This document shows positions 1-9,156 of a DNA stretch of 47,937 nt, in pieces. How positions within the stretch are numbered: position 1 is the stretch's first letter; each line of letters starts with the position of its first letter. Both the position numbers and the translations under genes were made by a program. The notes below the pieces were generated by a model. It searched no databases. It had not been told where the DNA came from and saw only the letters and a program-made list of their open reading frames with translations. The stretch comes from an uncultured Microbacteriaceae bacterium. Lineage in GTDB: Bacteria > Actinomycetota > Actinomycetes > Actinomycetales > Microbacteriaceae. Where the stretch lies: positions 1-47,937 of the forward strand of contig CAJAKC010000014.1 of NCBI GenBank assembly GCA_903940225.1, in the 5' to 3' direction.

Positions 1-210
1 CAGCGCGTAGGGGTGGTTCTGGACTCCGCCGAGAAGACCCCACAGGAAGATCGCCGAAATGATGACGACCAGCAGGTAACCGGGCGCCTCGACATCGATG
101 GGGGCTGACGCGAGTCCGATACTCAGCCAGACGGCAACCGCCAGCAGTGTCGCGGTGATGGCCGCGCCGAATCGCGGACCACGAGGGTCGATTCCGGATG
201 TGGTGCTCAT
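1..210 (-). CDS. DUF4395 family membrane protein (5' part only)
   Basis: This is the N-terminal 70 codons of a gene that runs off the left edge. The protein begins MSTTSGIDPRGPRFGAAITA; the IDPRGPRFGA stretch is typical of the DUF4395 family, small membrane proteins of unknown function. Two hydrophobic segments can be seen (about residues 16-35 and 47-62). Its ATG overlaps the stop of the thioredoxin-like gene by 4 bases (ATGA), so the two are translationally coupled. DUF4395 proteins often sit next to thioredoxin-like genes in Actinobacteria, which suggests a role in membrane thiol-disulfide chemistry; that role is inference. Confidence 0.8.
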   Translation of the reverse strand, partial: MSTTSGIDPRGPRFGAAITATLLAVAVWLSIGLASAPIDVEAPGYLLVVIISAIFLWGLLGGVQNHPYAL

Positions 211-626
211 ATGCTGATCTCCTCTGATTTCGTGACGGTCTTTCCGTCGATGGCGTTGATGAAAACTTCGGCGGCGGCGACACCGTTGATGCGGGCGCGA
301 ATGTGTCCGTCCGGGTCGACGATGAACGTAGTCGGAGTGGACCGCACCGACAGACTGTTTGCCAAGTCAAGGTGCTCGACGGCGTCGACAACCACGTGCG
401 CGACGTCACTGCGAAACAGCGCAATCTTTTCGAGTCGTGGTTTCAGCTGGGCACACGGCGCGCACATTTCGGTCGTGAACTGTAACAGCGTCGTCTTTCC
501 GGCGGCGCGATAGTTCAGCGAAATCGTTTGACCAGAGACGCCGACAACGCGGCCTTGACCGCGTTTCCACACCAGTCCAAAAATCGTCGCGACCGCGACG
601 AGGCCAGCAAGAACAGCGAACTCCAT
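207..626 (-). CDS. Membrane-anchored thioredoxin-like protein
   Basis: A 139-residue protein with one N-terminal membrane segment (about residues 3-19) followed by a thioredoxin fold. The active-site motif is CAPC (in TTEMCAPCAQLKP), replacing the usual CGPC, and the cis-proline loop is in RSTPTTFIVD. It should act outside the membrane as a thiol-disulfide oxidoreductase; the substrate is unknown. It is the first gene of a two-gene unit with the DUF4395 gene. On its strand a TACCGT hexamer ends 6 bases before the ATG, the leaderless arrangement seen across this window. It is divergent from thyX. Confidence 0.87.
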   Translation of the reverse strand: MEFAVLAGLVAVATIFGLVWKRGQGRVVGVSGQTISLNYRAAGKTTLLQFTTEMCAPCAQLKPRLEKIALFRSDVAHVVVDAVEHLDLANSLSVRSTPTTFIVDPDGHIRARINGVAAAEVFINAIDGKTVTKSEEISI

Positions 627-732
627 GTTTCCACGGTAGGTGTCGCCGTCGCCGGGCGCACATTTCGTTTCGCTGTGTTACAGCCCGTGCGCCCCTGCGA
701 AGGAGAGGGGGTGAATCGGTAGGCTGGTGCAC

Positions 733-1452
733 ATGACCGAAGTTGAGTTCCGCAGCGATGTGACCGTCGAACTGGTTCGGTCGTCTGCCCATGACAGCGA
801 CGTTCTGTTTGCCGCCCGCGTGTCGACGCAGGGCGAGCAGTCACTCGCCGGTGCCGAAGCGGAAGCCGGCGAGCGCGACAGAGGGCTCATCAACTACCTC
901 ATGCGCGACCGCCACGGCTCGCCGTTCGAACACAACTCGATGACGTTCTATGTGCAGGCACCGATCTTCGTATTCCGCGAGTTCATGCGCCACCGCATGG
1001 CGTCCTACAACGAAGAGTCGGGCCGCTATCGGGAATTGCGTCCCGTGTTTTATGTGCCCAACACCGACCGCAACCTTGTGCAAATCGGAAAGACCGGACA
1101 CTACGAGTTCATCCCCGGCTCACCGGAACAATATGAACTGGTCGATCGCGAAGTCCGCCAGTCGTGCGAAAACGCCTACGAGTCTTACCAACGCATGCTC
1201 GAGGCCGGAATCGCCCGCGAGGTCGCGCGCGTTGTTCTGCCCGTCACCATCTATTCCTCGATGTACGTCACGATGAACGCCCGCGCACTGATGAACTTCT
1301 TGTCGCTGCGGACCATGCGCGAAGGAACACACTTTCCGTCGTTCCCGCAGCGCGAAATCGAAATGGTCGCCGAAAAGATGGAAAAGTTCTGGGAAGAACT
1401 CATGCCGATGACGGCCGAGACGTTCAACGCCAACGGTCGCGTAGCCCCCTAG
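733..1452 (+). CDS. thyX: Flavin-dependent thymidylate synthase ThyX
   Basis: ThyX methylates dUMP to dTMP using methylene-tetrahydrofolate, with FAD and NADPH as reductants. The signature RHRxxSxNEESGRY is complete in FMRHRMASYNEESGRY (about residues 90-105), and the length, 239 residues, is normal. I chose ATG 733 over GTG 727 because a TAGGCT hexamer at 720-725 ends 7 bases before it, fitting leaderless transcription, and leaves no room for GTG 727. In many Actinobacteria dapB or dapA flank thyX; here a thioredoxin gene lies upstream and rnj follows 15 bases downstream, so dapA is missing from this slot. Confidence 0.96.
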   Translation: MTEVEFRSDVTVELVRSSAHDSDVLFAARVSTQGEQSLAGAEAEAGERDRGLINYLMRDRHGSPFEHNSMTFYVQAPIFVFREFMRHRMASYNEESGRYRELRPVFYVPNTDRNLVQIGKTGHYEFIPGSPEQYELVDREVRQSCENAYESYQRMLEAGIAREVARVVLPVTIYSSMYVTMNARALMNFLSLRTMREGTHFPSFPQREIEMVAEKMEKFWEELMPMTAETFNANGRVAP

Positions 1453-1467
1453 CCAGAAGGAGGCGCC

Positions 1468-3144
1468 ATGCCTCGATTCATCAGTGAACCTCGCCCGCTC
1501 GAATCGGGCTCACTGCGTATCATCCCGCTCGGCGGACTCGGCGAGATCGGTCGCAACATGACCGTGTTCGAGTTCGACGGTCGGCTCCTCATCGTCGACT
1601 GTGGCGTGCTGTTCCCCGAAGAAACACAGCCCGGCGTCGACCTCATCCTCCCCGACTTCACTCCGATCAAGGACCGACTCGATGACATCGTCGGTATCGT
1701 CCTGACCCACGGCCACGAAGACCACATCGGTGCGGTGCCGTACCTTTTGCGTCTGCGCAGCGACATCACGCTGTACGGCTCACGCCTGACTCTCGCCCTG
1801 ATCGAGGCGAAATTGGCTGAGCACAAGATTCGCCCCGACCTCAAACACGTCGAGGGCGGTCAGCGACTGAACGTCGGCCCGTTTGATCTCGAATTCATCG
1901 CCGTCAACCACTCCATCCCGGATGCGCTGGCCGTCGCGATTCGCACCCCGGCCGGGCTTGTCATCGGAACCGGTGACTTCAAGATGGACCAGTTGCCCAT
2001 GGATGGCCGCCTGACCGACCTCCGCGCTTTTGCACGCCTCGGCGAAGAGGGTGTCGACGTCTTCATGACCGACTCGACCAATGCCGACGTCCCCGGCTTC
2101 ACACCGCTGGAAAAAGACATCGGTCCCGTCATCGAACAGGTCATGCACCGCACCAAGGGCAAGGTCGTTGTCGCGTCCTTCGCCAGTCACGTTCACCGGG
2201 TGCAACAGGTCATCGATGCGGCGGTCGCCAACGGCCGTCACGTCGTGTTCGTCGGGCGTTCGATGGTGCGCAACATGGGCATCGCGAAAGAGCTCGGATA
2301 CCTGACCATCCCCGACGGCGCGATCGTCGACCTCAAACAAGCACTCGAAATGCCCGACGACCGCGTTGTGTACATGTCGACCGGTTCACAGGGCGAGCCG
2401 ATGGCCGTGCTTTCCCGAATCGCCAACAAGGAACACCAGATCGAAATCGGCGAGAGCGACACCGTCATCCTCGCGTCGTCGCTGATTCCCGGGAACGAGA
2501 ACGCGGTGTACCGCGTGATCAACGGACTCATCGCCATCGGTGCGCACGTCGTCCACAAGGGCAACGCCAAGGTGCACGTCTCCGGTCACGCCGCAGCGGG
2601 GGAGTTGCTGTACTGCTACAACATCGTCAAACCGCGCAACGTCTTCCCGATTCACGGAGAAACCCGCCACCTTTACGCAAACGCCGAACTGGCGATGCAG
2701 ACCGGGGTTCCCCGACAGAACACGATCATCGCTGAAAACGGAACGGTGGTCGACCTTGCGGGCGGAGTGATGACGGTCGCCGGTCAACTCGACCTGGGAT
2801 TCGTTTACGTTGACGGGTCCAGTGTTGGCGAAATCACCGAGGCCGACCTCAAAGACCGGCTCATCCTCGCCGAAGAAGGATTCATCTCCATCTTTCTCGC
2901 GGTCGACAAGAACACGGGGGCCGTTGTGGTCGGCCCCGAAGTTCACGCCCGCGGATTCGCCGAAGACGATTCGGTGTTCGATGACGTCAAACCGCAGATC
3001 GTGCAGGCTCTCGCCGAGGCGGCCGCCAGCGGAGTGCGGGACACCCACGAGTACCAGCAAGCGGTTCGCCGAGTCGTCGGGCGCTGGGTCAACACGCAAC
3101 ACCGTCGACGCCCCATGATCGTGCCGGTCGTCATCGAAGCGTAG
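1468..3144 (+). CDS. rnj: Ribonuclease J
   Basis: A 558-residue metallo-beta-lactamase/beta-CASP nuclease that degrades and matures RNA by 5'-3' exonuclease and endonuclease activity. The metal site HGHEDHIGA is visible (about residues 81-89), with GTGDFKMD and the beta-CASP motif SGHAAAGELLY further on, and the C-terminal dimer/RNA-binding domain is present. The start has a strong Shine-Dalgarno AGAAGGAGG at 1455-1463. It follows thyX closely and precedes ftsK, as in other Actinobacteria, except that dapA normally lies between thyX and rnj. Confidence 0.96.
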   Translation: MPRFISEPRPLESGSLRIIPLGGLGEIGRNMTVFEFDGRLLIVDCGVLFPEETQPGVDLILPDFTPIKDRLDDIVGIVLTHGHEDHIGAVPYLLRLRSDITLYGSRLTLALIEAKLAEHKIRPDLKHVEGGQRLNVGPFDLEFIAVNHSIPDALAVAIRTPAGLVIGTGDFKMDQLPMDGRLTDLRAFARLGEEGVDVFMTDSTNADVPGFTPLEKDIGPVIEQVMHRTKGKVVVASFASHVHRVQQVIDAAVANGRHVVFVGRSMVRNMGIAKELGYLTIPDGAIVDLKQALEMPDDRVVYMSTGSQGEPMAVLSRIANKEHQIEIGESDTVILASSLIPGNENAVYRVINGLIAIGAHVVHKGNAKVHVSGHAAAGELLYCYNIVKPRNVFPIHGETRHLYANAELAMQTGVPRQNTIIAENGTVVDLAGGVMTVAGQLDLGFVYVDGSSVGEITEADLKDRLILAEEGFISIFLAVDKNTGAVVVGPEVHARGFAEDDSVFDDVKPQIVQALAEAAASGVRDTHEYQQAVRRVVGRWVNTQHRRRPMIVPVVIEA

Positions 3145-3219
3145 GTTCGCCCGCCCCAAAGAGGCGTAACACCTGTGTCGCGCCGTATTGGCGGGGTAGT
3201 TCGCGGGTAATCTCGGGGC

Positions 3220-5976
3220 ATGGCTCGTCCAACGCGCCCCAAGGCGGGTAATTCGAGAGGCTCTGGCGGAACACGCCCGATGCCTCGCGTTTCGGCGAAC
3301 CCGAAGCCCCGCGGACCGAGCATTCTTTCGCGCATGTGGATGGGCCTGGCCCACGGAGCGGGCGCAACTTTCCGAATTTTCATGACCAACACGGTTGCCC
3401 CCGACGAGCGACGCGACGGGCTGCCGTTCGCACTCATTGTGTTCGCCATCGTCGGTGCCCTGACCGAATGGTTTATGCCCGCCGTCGAATGGCTGCAGAC
3501 GGTCGAGAACTACACCATCGGCGGATTCCTCGGTCGAATCGCGTTCGGCATGCCCATCCTGCTCGTGCTGTTGGCCGCGCGGTTGTTCCGCCACCCGGTC
3601 GAGGAAGTCGACAATCGGCGGATCGCGCTGGGCCTCAGCGTCTTCGTGTTGTCGGCGTCAGCGCTGGCACACATTGCCGGCTCCACGCCTCAACCGTCTG
3701 ACGGAGCGAAGGCGCTCGCCGGAGCGGGAGGTCTGCTCGGCTGGGTTGCCGCCGATTGGGTTACGAACGCGGCCACCTCGTGGACAAGCGTCCCGCTGTT
3801 TGTGCTGCTCATCGGTTTGGCCGCCCTGATTGTGACCAAGACTCCGCCGTCGCGCATTGTCGACCGCATCCGCGAATTGTGGGCGCACCTGTTCCCACAC
3901 CAACCGCGTCCAGAACCCGCAACCGCATCGACGAGCGATCTGTCGGGAATGTCGAGCCACAGCGATTTGGGTGACGCCAAGCCGTGGTGGACGATTCGCA
4001 AGAACAAGGACAAGCCTTTTGATTCTGCGGTCGAGGACGAAAAGTCGGACAAATCGGCGACGGGAATCATCGCGGACATGTTCCGCGCCGAAGAGGCCGC
4101 CCGCCAGTTCAACGGAACCGGCGATGTGCCCGACGACGAAGCGCCGACCGAGGTCATCGCGCCGGCCGCGACGGAACCCGGCAACGATGTTGCCACCGGC
4201 ACGCGCGTCACCCCGATCCGCACCGGTCGCCCTTACGCGCTTCCCAAAGATTCGATTCTTGGCAAGGGCGCACCGCCCAAAGCGTCCTCGCCCGTCAACG
4301 ACACGGTCATCGCCGCCATCACCGAAGTCCTCAAACAGTTCGAGGTCAACGCGGCCGTGACCGGTTTCACGCGCGGTCCGTCGGTCACGCGTTACGAGGT
4401 AGAACTCGCCCCCGGCGTCAAGGTTGAACGCGTCACGGCGTTGACCCGAAACATCGAGTACGCGGTCGCGTCGAACGAGGTCACGTTCCTGACCCCCATC
4501 CCGGGCAAGTCGGCCATCGGAATTGAAATCCCCAACATCGACCGCGACATCGTCACGCTCGGTGACGTTCTGCGGTCGCCCGCCGCCATCGCGGCAACCC
4601 ACCCGATGTCGATCGGCGTCGGTAAAGATGTTGAGGGTCAGTTCGTTGTCGCCAACCTTGCCAAGATGCCCCACCTGTTGGTCGCGGGTGCGACGGGCGC
4701 GGGAAAGTCGTCGTTCGTCAACTCGATGATCACGTCCATCCTCATGCGGTCGACCCCCGCCGAGGTGCGCCTGATCCTCGTCGACCCCAAGCGCGTCGAG
4801 CTCTCGGCGTATCAGGGTGTCCCGCACCTCATCACGCCGATCATCACGAACGCCAAGAAGGCCGCCGAAGCGTTGCAGTGGGTCGTCAAAGAGATGGACA
4901 TGCGGTACGACGACCTGCACTCGTTCGGGTTCAAGCACGTCGACGACTTCAACAAGGGCGTTGTCGACGGAACCCTCAAGCCGCTTCCCGGCTCCGAGCG
5001 CGTTCTTCGCGCCTACCCCTACCTCCTCGTCGTCGTTGACGAGCTCGCCGACCTCATGATGGTCGCGCCGCGTGACGTCGAAGAATCCGTTGTCCGCATC
5101 ACACAGCTCGCCCGCGCGGCCGGTATCCACCTGGTGCTCGCTACGCAGCGCCCCTCCGTCGATGTCGTCACTGGGCTGATCAAGGCGAACGTGCCATCAC
5201 GGCTCGCGTTCGCGGTGTCGTCGATGACCGACTCGCGCGTCATCCTCGATACGCAAGGCGCCGAGAAGCTCATCGGTCAGGGTGACGGACTGTTCCTGCC
5301 GATGGGTGCGGCAAAGCCGATTCGCGTCCAGGGCGCGTGGGTTTCGGAAGCCGAGATTCGTACCGTTGTCGAACACGTCAAGAAGCAAGCCGACCCCGAC
5401 TATCGCGACGACGTGCAGGCCACTGTCGCCAAGCGTGAGGTGGACGCCGACATCGGTGACGACCTCGACATCCTGTTGCAGGCCGTCGAGTTGGTCGTCG
5501 GCAGCCAGTTCGGTTCGACTTCGATGCTGCAGCGCAAACTGCGTGTCGGCTTTGCGAAGGCCGGGCGCTTGATGGACCTCATGGAATCCCGGGACATCGT
5601 TGGCCCGTCCGAAGGGTCGAAGGCGCGCGAGGTGCTCGTCTCGGCCGATCAGTTGGCGACCGTCCTTGGTTCGCTCCGCGGCGATGTCGTGGCGGCCCCA
5701 CCCACCCCCGAACCTGCGGTCCGATTCGAGGAACCGGAAGACAACCAGCCAAAGGTTTCGTTTGGCGACGAGGACGACCTTCCCGCTCCGAAGCGCGCAA
5801 ACGAAAACGCCAATTACGATCACGACTTCACCATCCACGTTGATGACACACCGACAAAGCGGACGAAGCGAACCAGCAAGAAGGTCGACGACCCCATCGA
5901 GTCTCAAACGGATGGGTATCCTGAGGTTGAAGGCGAATCCGACGAGGACGCCTGGAACCTGACCGACCGGGAGTAA
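3220..5976 (+). CDS. ftsK: DNA translocase FtsK/SpoIIIE
   Basis: A 918-residue septal DNA pump that clears the chromosome from the closing septum and promotes dimer resolution. N-terminal membrane segments lie at about residues 70-205, followed by a linker, the motor domain with Walker [10 protein letters not shown] (about residue 490) and Walker [13 protein letters not shown], and the gamma winged helix near residues 750-815 ([22 protein letters not shown] family pattern, split here by position). About 100 acidic and basic low-complexity residues follow the gamma domain. TAATCT at 3208-3213 ends 6 bases before ATG 3220, so the mRNA is probably leaderless. pgsA follows after 3 bases. Confidence 0.95.
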   Translation: MARPTRPKAGNSRGSGGTRPMPRVSANPKPRGPSILSRMWMGLAHGAGATFRIFMTNTVAPDERRDGLPFALIVFAIVGALTEWFMPAVEWLQTVENYTIGGFLGRIAFGMPILLVLLAARLFRHPVEEVDNRRIALGLSVFVLSASALAHIAGSTPQPSDGAKALAGAGGLLGWVAADWVTNAATSWTSVPLFVLLIGLAALIVTKTPPSRIVDRIRELWAHLFPHQPRPEPATASTSDLSGMSSHSDLGDAKPWWTIRKNKDKPFDSAVEDEKSDKSATGIIADMFRAEEAARQFNGTGDVPDDEAPTEVIAPAATEPGNDVATGTRVTPIRTGRPYALPKDSILGKGAPPKASSPVNDTVIAAITEVLKQFEVNAAVTGFTRGPSVTRYEVELAPGVKVERVTALTRNIEYAVASNEVTFLTPIPGKSAIGIEIPNIDRDIVTLGDVLRSPAAIAATHPMSIGVGKDVEGQFVVANLAKMPHLLVAGATGAGKSSFVNSMITSILMRSTPAEVRLILVDPKRVELSAYQGVPHLITPIITNAKKAAEALQWVVKEMDMRYDDLHSFGFKHVDDFNKGVVDGTLKPLPGSERVLRAYPYLLVVVDELADLMMVAPRDVEESVVRITQLARAAGIHLVLATQRPSVDVVTGLIKANVPSRLAFAVSSMTDSRVILDTQGAEKLIGQGDGLFLPMGAAKPIRVQGAWVSEAEIRTVVEHVKKQADPDYRDDVQATVAKREVDADIGDDLDILLQAVELVVGSQFGSTSMLQRKLRVGFAKAGRLMDLMESRDIVGPSEGSKAREVLVSADQLATVLGSLRGDVVAAPPTPEPAVRFEEPEDNQPKVSFGDEDDLPAPKRANENANYDHDFTIHVDDTPTKRTKRTSKKVDDPIESQTDGYPEVEGESDEDAWNLTDRE

Positions 5977-5979
5977 ACC

Positions 5980-6561
5980 GTGACCGAATCGCGCCGAGTG
6001 GCTCGCCCCGGCGATTCGCTCGTTTCGCCCTGGAACATCGCGAATCTCATCACGATTGGTCGAATCCTGTTCGCGCCGATTTTCGTGTGGTTGATTGTGA
6101 TGGACCCGAGCGGGCCGTGGCGTTGGCTGGCGCTCATCCTGTTCATCGCGGCGACCGCGCTCGACGGACTCGACGGGTATCTCGCACGGTCCCGAAATCT
6201 CGGCACGCCACTCGGTGTCTTGCTGGACCCCATCGCCGACAAGCTGCTCATCGGTTCCGGACTCGTCGTTCTTTCCGTCATCGGTGAATTGCCGTGGTGG
6301 GTCACCGTCGTCATCCTCGTTCGGGAATTCGGCATCACGGTGTATCGAATGGTGATCGTGCGCCGCGAGGTTCTCGGGGCTTCGTGGCTGGGCAAGACGA
6401 AGACATTCGTGCAATCGTTCGCCGTTGCGTTTGCCATGGCGCCGTTCGCACCGCTCGTCGGCGACTGGATCAACTGGGTCAACATCACCCTCATGGCGAG
6501 TGCGTTTGTGCTGACGGTGTGGAGCGGAATCGAGTACGTCTGGAAAGCGATTCGGTCGTGA
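5980..6561 (+). CDS. pgsA: CDP-diacylglycerol-glycerol-3-phosphate 3-phosphatidyltransferase
   Basis: A 193-residue membrane enzyme making phosphatidylglycerol phosphate from CDP-diacylglycerol and glycerol-3-phosphate. The CDP-alcohol phosphotransferase signature is complete: DGLDGYLAR, then GVLLDPIADK, giving the D-x2-DG-x2-AR-x8-9-G-x3-D-x3-D pattern. Several hydrophobic helices span the rest. The GTG start lies 3 bases after the ftsK stop, and the stop overlaps the GTG of cinA by 4 bases (GTGA), so ftsK-pgsA-cinA form one transcription unit. Confidence 0.93.
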   Translation: MTESRRVARPGDSLVSPWNIANLITIGRILFAPIFVWLIVMDPSGPWRWLALILFIAATALDGLDGYLARSRNLGTPLGVLLDPIADKLLIGSGLVVLSVIGELPWWVTVVILVREFGITVYRMVIVRREVLGASWLGKTKTFVQSFAVAFAMAPFAPLVGDWINWVNITLMASAFVLTVWSGIEYVWKAIRS

Positions 6562-7043
6562 CCGAGTCGACCGGCCTCTCTGCGGAGGCAGTCGCCGATT
6601 TGCTCGATCGGCTCGCGGCCGAGGGCGAGACGGTCGCCGTTGCCGAATCGTTGACCGGTGGGTTGGTGTGCTCGACGCTCATCACGCCACCCGGGGCGTC
6701 TCGTGTCATCGTCGGCGGAATCGTCGCCTATCAAACCGACGTCAAGGCAACCGTTCTCGGGGTATCCGAATCGCTGTTGGCCGAGCGCGGCGCCGTCGAC
6801 TCCGACGTGGCTGTCGCGATGGCCCGTCAGGTGCGCGCGAAATTCGGCGCGACCATCGGATTGGCCACCACCGGGGTCGCCGGCCCCGATCAGCAGGACG
6901 GCGTTTCGGTCGGCACGGTCTTTGTCGCCCTGGTCAGCGACCGCGACGACGTGGTGCAGAAGTTCGAGTTCGACGGCACACGCGACGAGATTCGACAGCG
7001 CACGGTGGCCGCCGCACTGAGACTTCTTGAGAATTCCATGTGA
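6558..7043 (+). CDS. cinA: CinA C-terminal-domain protein, nicotinamide-nucleotide amidohydrolase
   Basis: A 161-residue protein consisting only of the CinA C-terminal (PncC) domain, which deamidates NMN to nicotinate mononucleotide in pyridine nucleotide recycling. Motifs seen are VAVAESLTGGLV, the GGIVAYQTDVK stretch and TTGVAGPD(Q)QDGVSVGTVF. The GTG start overlaps the pgsA stop; a longer in-frame reading upstream lies inside pgsA and is not credible. The pgsA-cinA-HTH regulator order is conserved in Actinobacteria. Confidence 0.93.
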   Translation: MTESTGLSAEAVADLLDRLAAEGETVAVAESLTGGLVCSTLITPPGASRVIVGGIVAYQTDVKATVLGVSESLLAERGAVDSDVAVAMARQVRAKFGATIGLATTGVAGPDQQDGVSVGTVFVALVSDRDDVVQKFEFDGTRDEIRQRTVAAALRLLENSM

Positions 7044-7060
7044 AAGGAATAAAACCAGTG

Positions 7061-7109
7061 TTGCGCGAGTTAGGACAGTTGTACACTAAACATCCAAGAG
7101 GAAAGGAGT
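7061..7109 (+). promoter_or_regulatory. Promoter and ribosome binding site of the ClgR-like gene
   Basis: A TACACT -10 hexamer lies at 7082-7087, with a possible -35 TTGCGC at 7061-7066 (15-base spacer, so weak). GAAAGGAGT at 7101-7109 sits 7 bases before ATG 7117. Unlike most genes here this one has a leader of roughly 25 bases with a strong Shine-Dalgarno. I did not find a clear CGC-N5-GCG ClgR operator. Confidence 0.5.
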
Positions 7110-7116
7110 CCCACTT

Positions 7117-7542
7117 ATGTTGATTCGTGAACAGCTTGGCGGAGTCCTTCGTGATATCCGCACCAGCCTCGGCATGACCCTCGGCGACGTCCGTGATGGC
7201 GCCCGAGTTTCCCCGGCACACCTCTCCGAACTCGAACGCGGAAAGACCGAGCCGTCGAGCGAAATCATTCGCACGCTCGCCAACTTCTATCAGATCTCGC
7301 AGGCGGCTCTCTTCGCCGAAGTGGGAACCCGCATGGCCGCCAGTGATTCGGTTCACGGCATCAAGTCCAAGCGCGATCTCGAAACGGTCCTCTTTGGTGA
7401 CGACTACGTCATCGCTGGTGCGGCTGGCTCTATGTCGGACCAGATGCCCGATATTCGCCACGTCATGCCCGTCGTGCCCGACCACGTGCCAGACGACATT
7501 TTCGAAAACCGTTCCGTCGACGCCGATCACAACGCTCAGTAA
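7117..7542 (+). CDS. clgR: XRE-type helix-turn-helix regulator, ClgR-like
   Basis: A 141-residue protein with an N-terminal XRE helix-turn-helix (about residues 8-65: LRDIRTSLGMTLGDVRDGAR, then SPAHLSELERGKTEPSSEII). In Actinobacteria the regulator next to pgsA/cinA and upstream of recA is ClgR, an activator of Clp protease and some repair genes; the assignment rests on domain and position. The C-terminal half is acidic and has no recognised domain. It has its own promoter (see 7061-7109). Confidence 0.75.
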   Translation: MLIREQLGGVLRDIRTSLGMTLGDVRDGARVSPAHLSELERGKTEPSSEIIRTLANFYQISQAALFAEVGTRMAASDSVHGIKSKRDLETVLFGDDYVIAGAAGSMSDQMPDIRHVMPVVPDHVPDDIFENRSVDADHNAQ

Positions 7543-7575
7543 CGCGGCGTCTTCTCGGGCGTTACGCTCGACGGT

Positions 7576-7797
7576 ATGAAGCACTCCGAGTTCGCGCGCG
7601 CGATTGAGGGCGAATTCGGTCAGGCGATGGGCCAAGCCCTCGTCCGCGATCTCGTGCTCGACGTTTTCGATCTGACGGCCGCCGACGCGCTGAAGTCGGG
7701 TGTGCGCCCGCGCGAAGTGTGGGTCGCCCTGTGCCAGGCGATGGACGTTCCCGAGTCGCGCATTCACGGCGCGGGCCTTCGCGACCCTAAAGAATAG
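7576..7797 (+). CDS. DUF3046 family small protein
   Basis: A 73-residue protein of the DUF3046 family, whose genes lie just upstream of recA across Actinobacteria. Typical features are the MKHSEFARAIEGEFGQA start, the middle LVLDVFDLTAADALKSG and the VPESRIHG end. The function is unknown; constant linkage to recA suggests a repair-related role (inference). TACGCT at 7563-7568 ends 7 bases before the ATG, again a leaderless arrangement. Confidence 0.88.
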   Translation: MKHSEFARAIEGEFGQAMGQALVRDLVLDVFDLTAADALKSGVRPREVWVALCQAMDVPESRIHGAGLRDPKE

Positions 7798-7821
7798 CCC
7801 GACACGCCGTGCGACCCGCTA

Positions 7822-7850
7822 TCGAACAAACGTTCGAACAGCGGTAGAGT
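7822..7850 (+). promoter_or_regulatory. recA promoter with a perfect SOS (LexA) box
   Basis: TCGAACAAACGTTCGA at 7822-7837 matches the actinobacterial LexA box TCGAAC-N4-GTTCGA without mismatch. A -10 TAGAGT lies at 7845-7850; a 17-base spacer puts the -35 exactly on the left half-site (7822-7827). LexA bound here would cover the -35 element, which explains SOS induction of recA. Confidence 0.88.
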
Positions 7851-7860
7851 CTCCCCATAA

Positions 7861-7976
7861 GAACTGAAAAGAGCGTTATCCACGGTCGGGGCGAACCTCG
7901 GCAATCATGTCGCAGCTCACACCTACCGTGGAAAGCAATCACAGTTCAGCCTTGTCGAGAGGCTGCGGGCCCAGCA
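7861..7976 (+). ncRNA. Structured 5' leader of recA (candidate cis-acting RNA)
   Basis: The recA transcript should carry a leader of about 180 bases, which folds well by eye. GAACTG 7861-7866 pairs with CAGTTC 7942-7947. Inside it, TCCACGGT 7879-7886 pairs with ACCGTGGA 7925-7932. Inside that, CGGGG 7887-7891 pairs with CCTCG 7896-7900 around a CGAA loop. A separate hairpin GCTG 7962-7965/CAGC 7972-7975 follows. The recA Shine-Dalgarno (8025-8033) lies downstream of all of these. No known leader family was recognised. Confidence 0.45.
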
Positions 7977-8037
7977 TCACCGGCTCACAGCGGATCGACA
8001 GTCGATAGGCAGCAACCCACCTAGAAAAGGAGACATC

Positions 8038-9153
8038 GTGGCCAGTACAGCTGATCGCGAAAAAGCGCTGGAAACAGCGCTCGCACAAATCGACCGTCAA
8101 TTCGGTAAAGGTGCAATCATGCGCCTCGGATCGGAAGAACGCGCCAAAGTGGCCGTCATTCCGACCGGTTCCATCGCCCTCGATGTCGCCCTTGGCGTCG
8201 GTGGGCTGCCCCGAGGTCGCATCATCGAAATCTATGGCCCGGAATCATCGGGTAAGACGACCCTCACACTTCACGCCATCGCCAATGTTCAGTCGGCCGG
8301 CGGAACCGCCGCGTTTATCGACGCGGAACACGCTCTCGACCCCGAATATGCCGCAAAGCTCGGTGTCGACATCGACCAGCTCCTCGTCTCGCAGCCCGAC
8401 ACGGGTGAACAGGCCCTCGAAATCGCCGACATGCTCGTGCGGTCCGGTTCGATCGACCTCATCGTCATCGACTCGGTTGCCGCGCTGGTGCCTCGCGCCG
8501 AAATCGAAGGCGAGATGGGTGACGCCCACGTCGGACTCCAGGCCAGGCTCATGTCACAGGCACTTCGCAAGCTGACCGGTGGGTTGAACCAGACCGGAAC
8601 AACTATGATCTTCATCAACCAGTTGCGCGAAAAGATCGGTGTCTTCTTCGGAAGCCCCGAAACCACCTCCGGTGGAAAGGCGCTCAAGTTCTACGCGTCG
8701 GTTCGCCTCGACATCCGTCGCATCGAGACCCTCAAAGAGGGGTCCGACGCCGTCGGAAACCGAACCCGCGTCAAGGTCGTCAAGAACAAGATGGCGCCAC
8801 CCTTCAAGCAGGCGGAATTCGACATCCTGTTCGGAACCGGCATCTCGCGCGAGGGCAGCCTGCTCGACTTCGGTGTCGAACACAACATCGTTCGCAAATC
8901 CGGCGCCTGGTACACCTACGAGGGTGACCAGCTGGGTCAGGGCAAGGAAAACTCGCGCAAGTACCTGATTGAACACGCGCACCTCGCCGACGAAATCGAA
9001 CAGCGAATCCTCGTTGCGCTCAAGATCGTCGACGGCGTCGAAGAGGTTGTGGCCGCGACCGGAACCGACGGTGCACCCGTCGACTCCATCGAGCCAAAGC
9101 TCGCGGCACGCAAGGCAGAAGCCGAAGCCCCCACAACCACGAACGCCGAATAA
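8038..9153 (+). CDS. recA: Recombinase RecA
   Basis: A 371-residue RecA, which forms filaments on single-stranded DNA, pairs homologous strands and triggers LexA self-cleavage. Walker [10 protein letters not shown] (about residues 64-72), Walker [11 protein letters not shown] and the [20 protein letters not shown]2-region stretch (split by position) are intact, and no intein interrupts the gene. The GTG start has AAAAGGAGA at 8025-8033. recX follows after 3 bases. Expression should be SOS-controlled through the box at 7822-7837. Confidence 0.97.
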   Translation: MASTADREKALETALAQIDRQFGKGAIMRLGSEERAKVAVIPTGSIALDVALGVGGLPRGRIIEIYGPESSGKTTLTLHAIANVQSAGGTAAFIDAEHALDPEYAAKLGVDIDQLLVSQPDTGEQALEIADMLVRSGSIDLIVIDSVAALVPRAEIEGEMGDAHVGLQARLMSQALRKLTGGLNQTGTTMIFINQLREKIGVFFGSPETTSGGKALKFYASVRLDIRRIETLKEGSDAVGNRTRVKVVKNKMAPPFKQAEFDILFGTGISREGSLLDFGVEHNIVRKSGAWYTYEGDQLGQGKENSRKYLIEHAHLADEIEQRILVALKIVDGVEEVVAATGTDGAPVDSIEPKLAARKAEAEAPTTTNAE

Positions 9154-9156
9154 CAC

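Noticed and set aside
2386-3594. A 402-codon minus-strand open frame across the rnj/ftsK junction
   Set aside because: No motifs; it overlaps two confident genes and a probable ftsK promoter.
3658-5130. A 490-codon minus-strand open frame inside ftsK
   Set aside because: The ftsK frame has complete Walker and translocase motifs; the antisense frame is low-complexity Asp/Arg/Gly sequence.
6294-6557. An N-terminal extension of cinA inside pgsA
   Set aside because: The extension is Arg-rich out-of-frame translation of pgsA; GTG 6558 overlaps the pgsA stop by GTGA, the normal coupled start.
8038-9153. An intein in recA
   Set aside because: recA has normal length and uninterrupted motifs.
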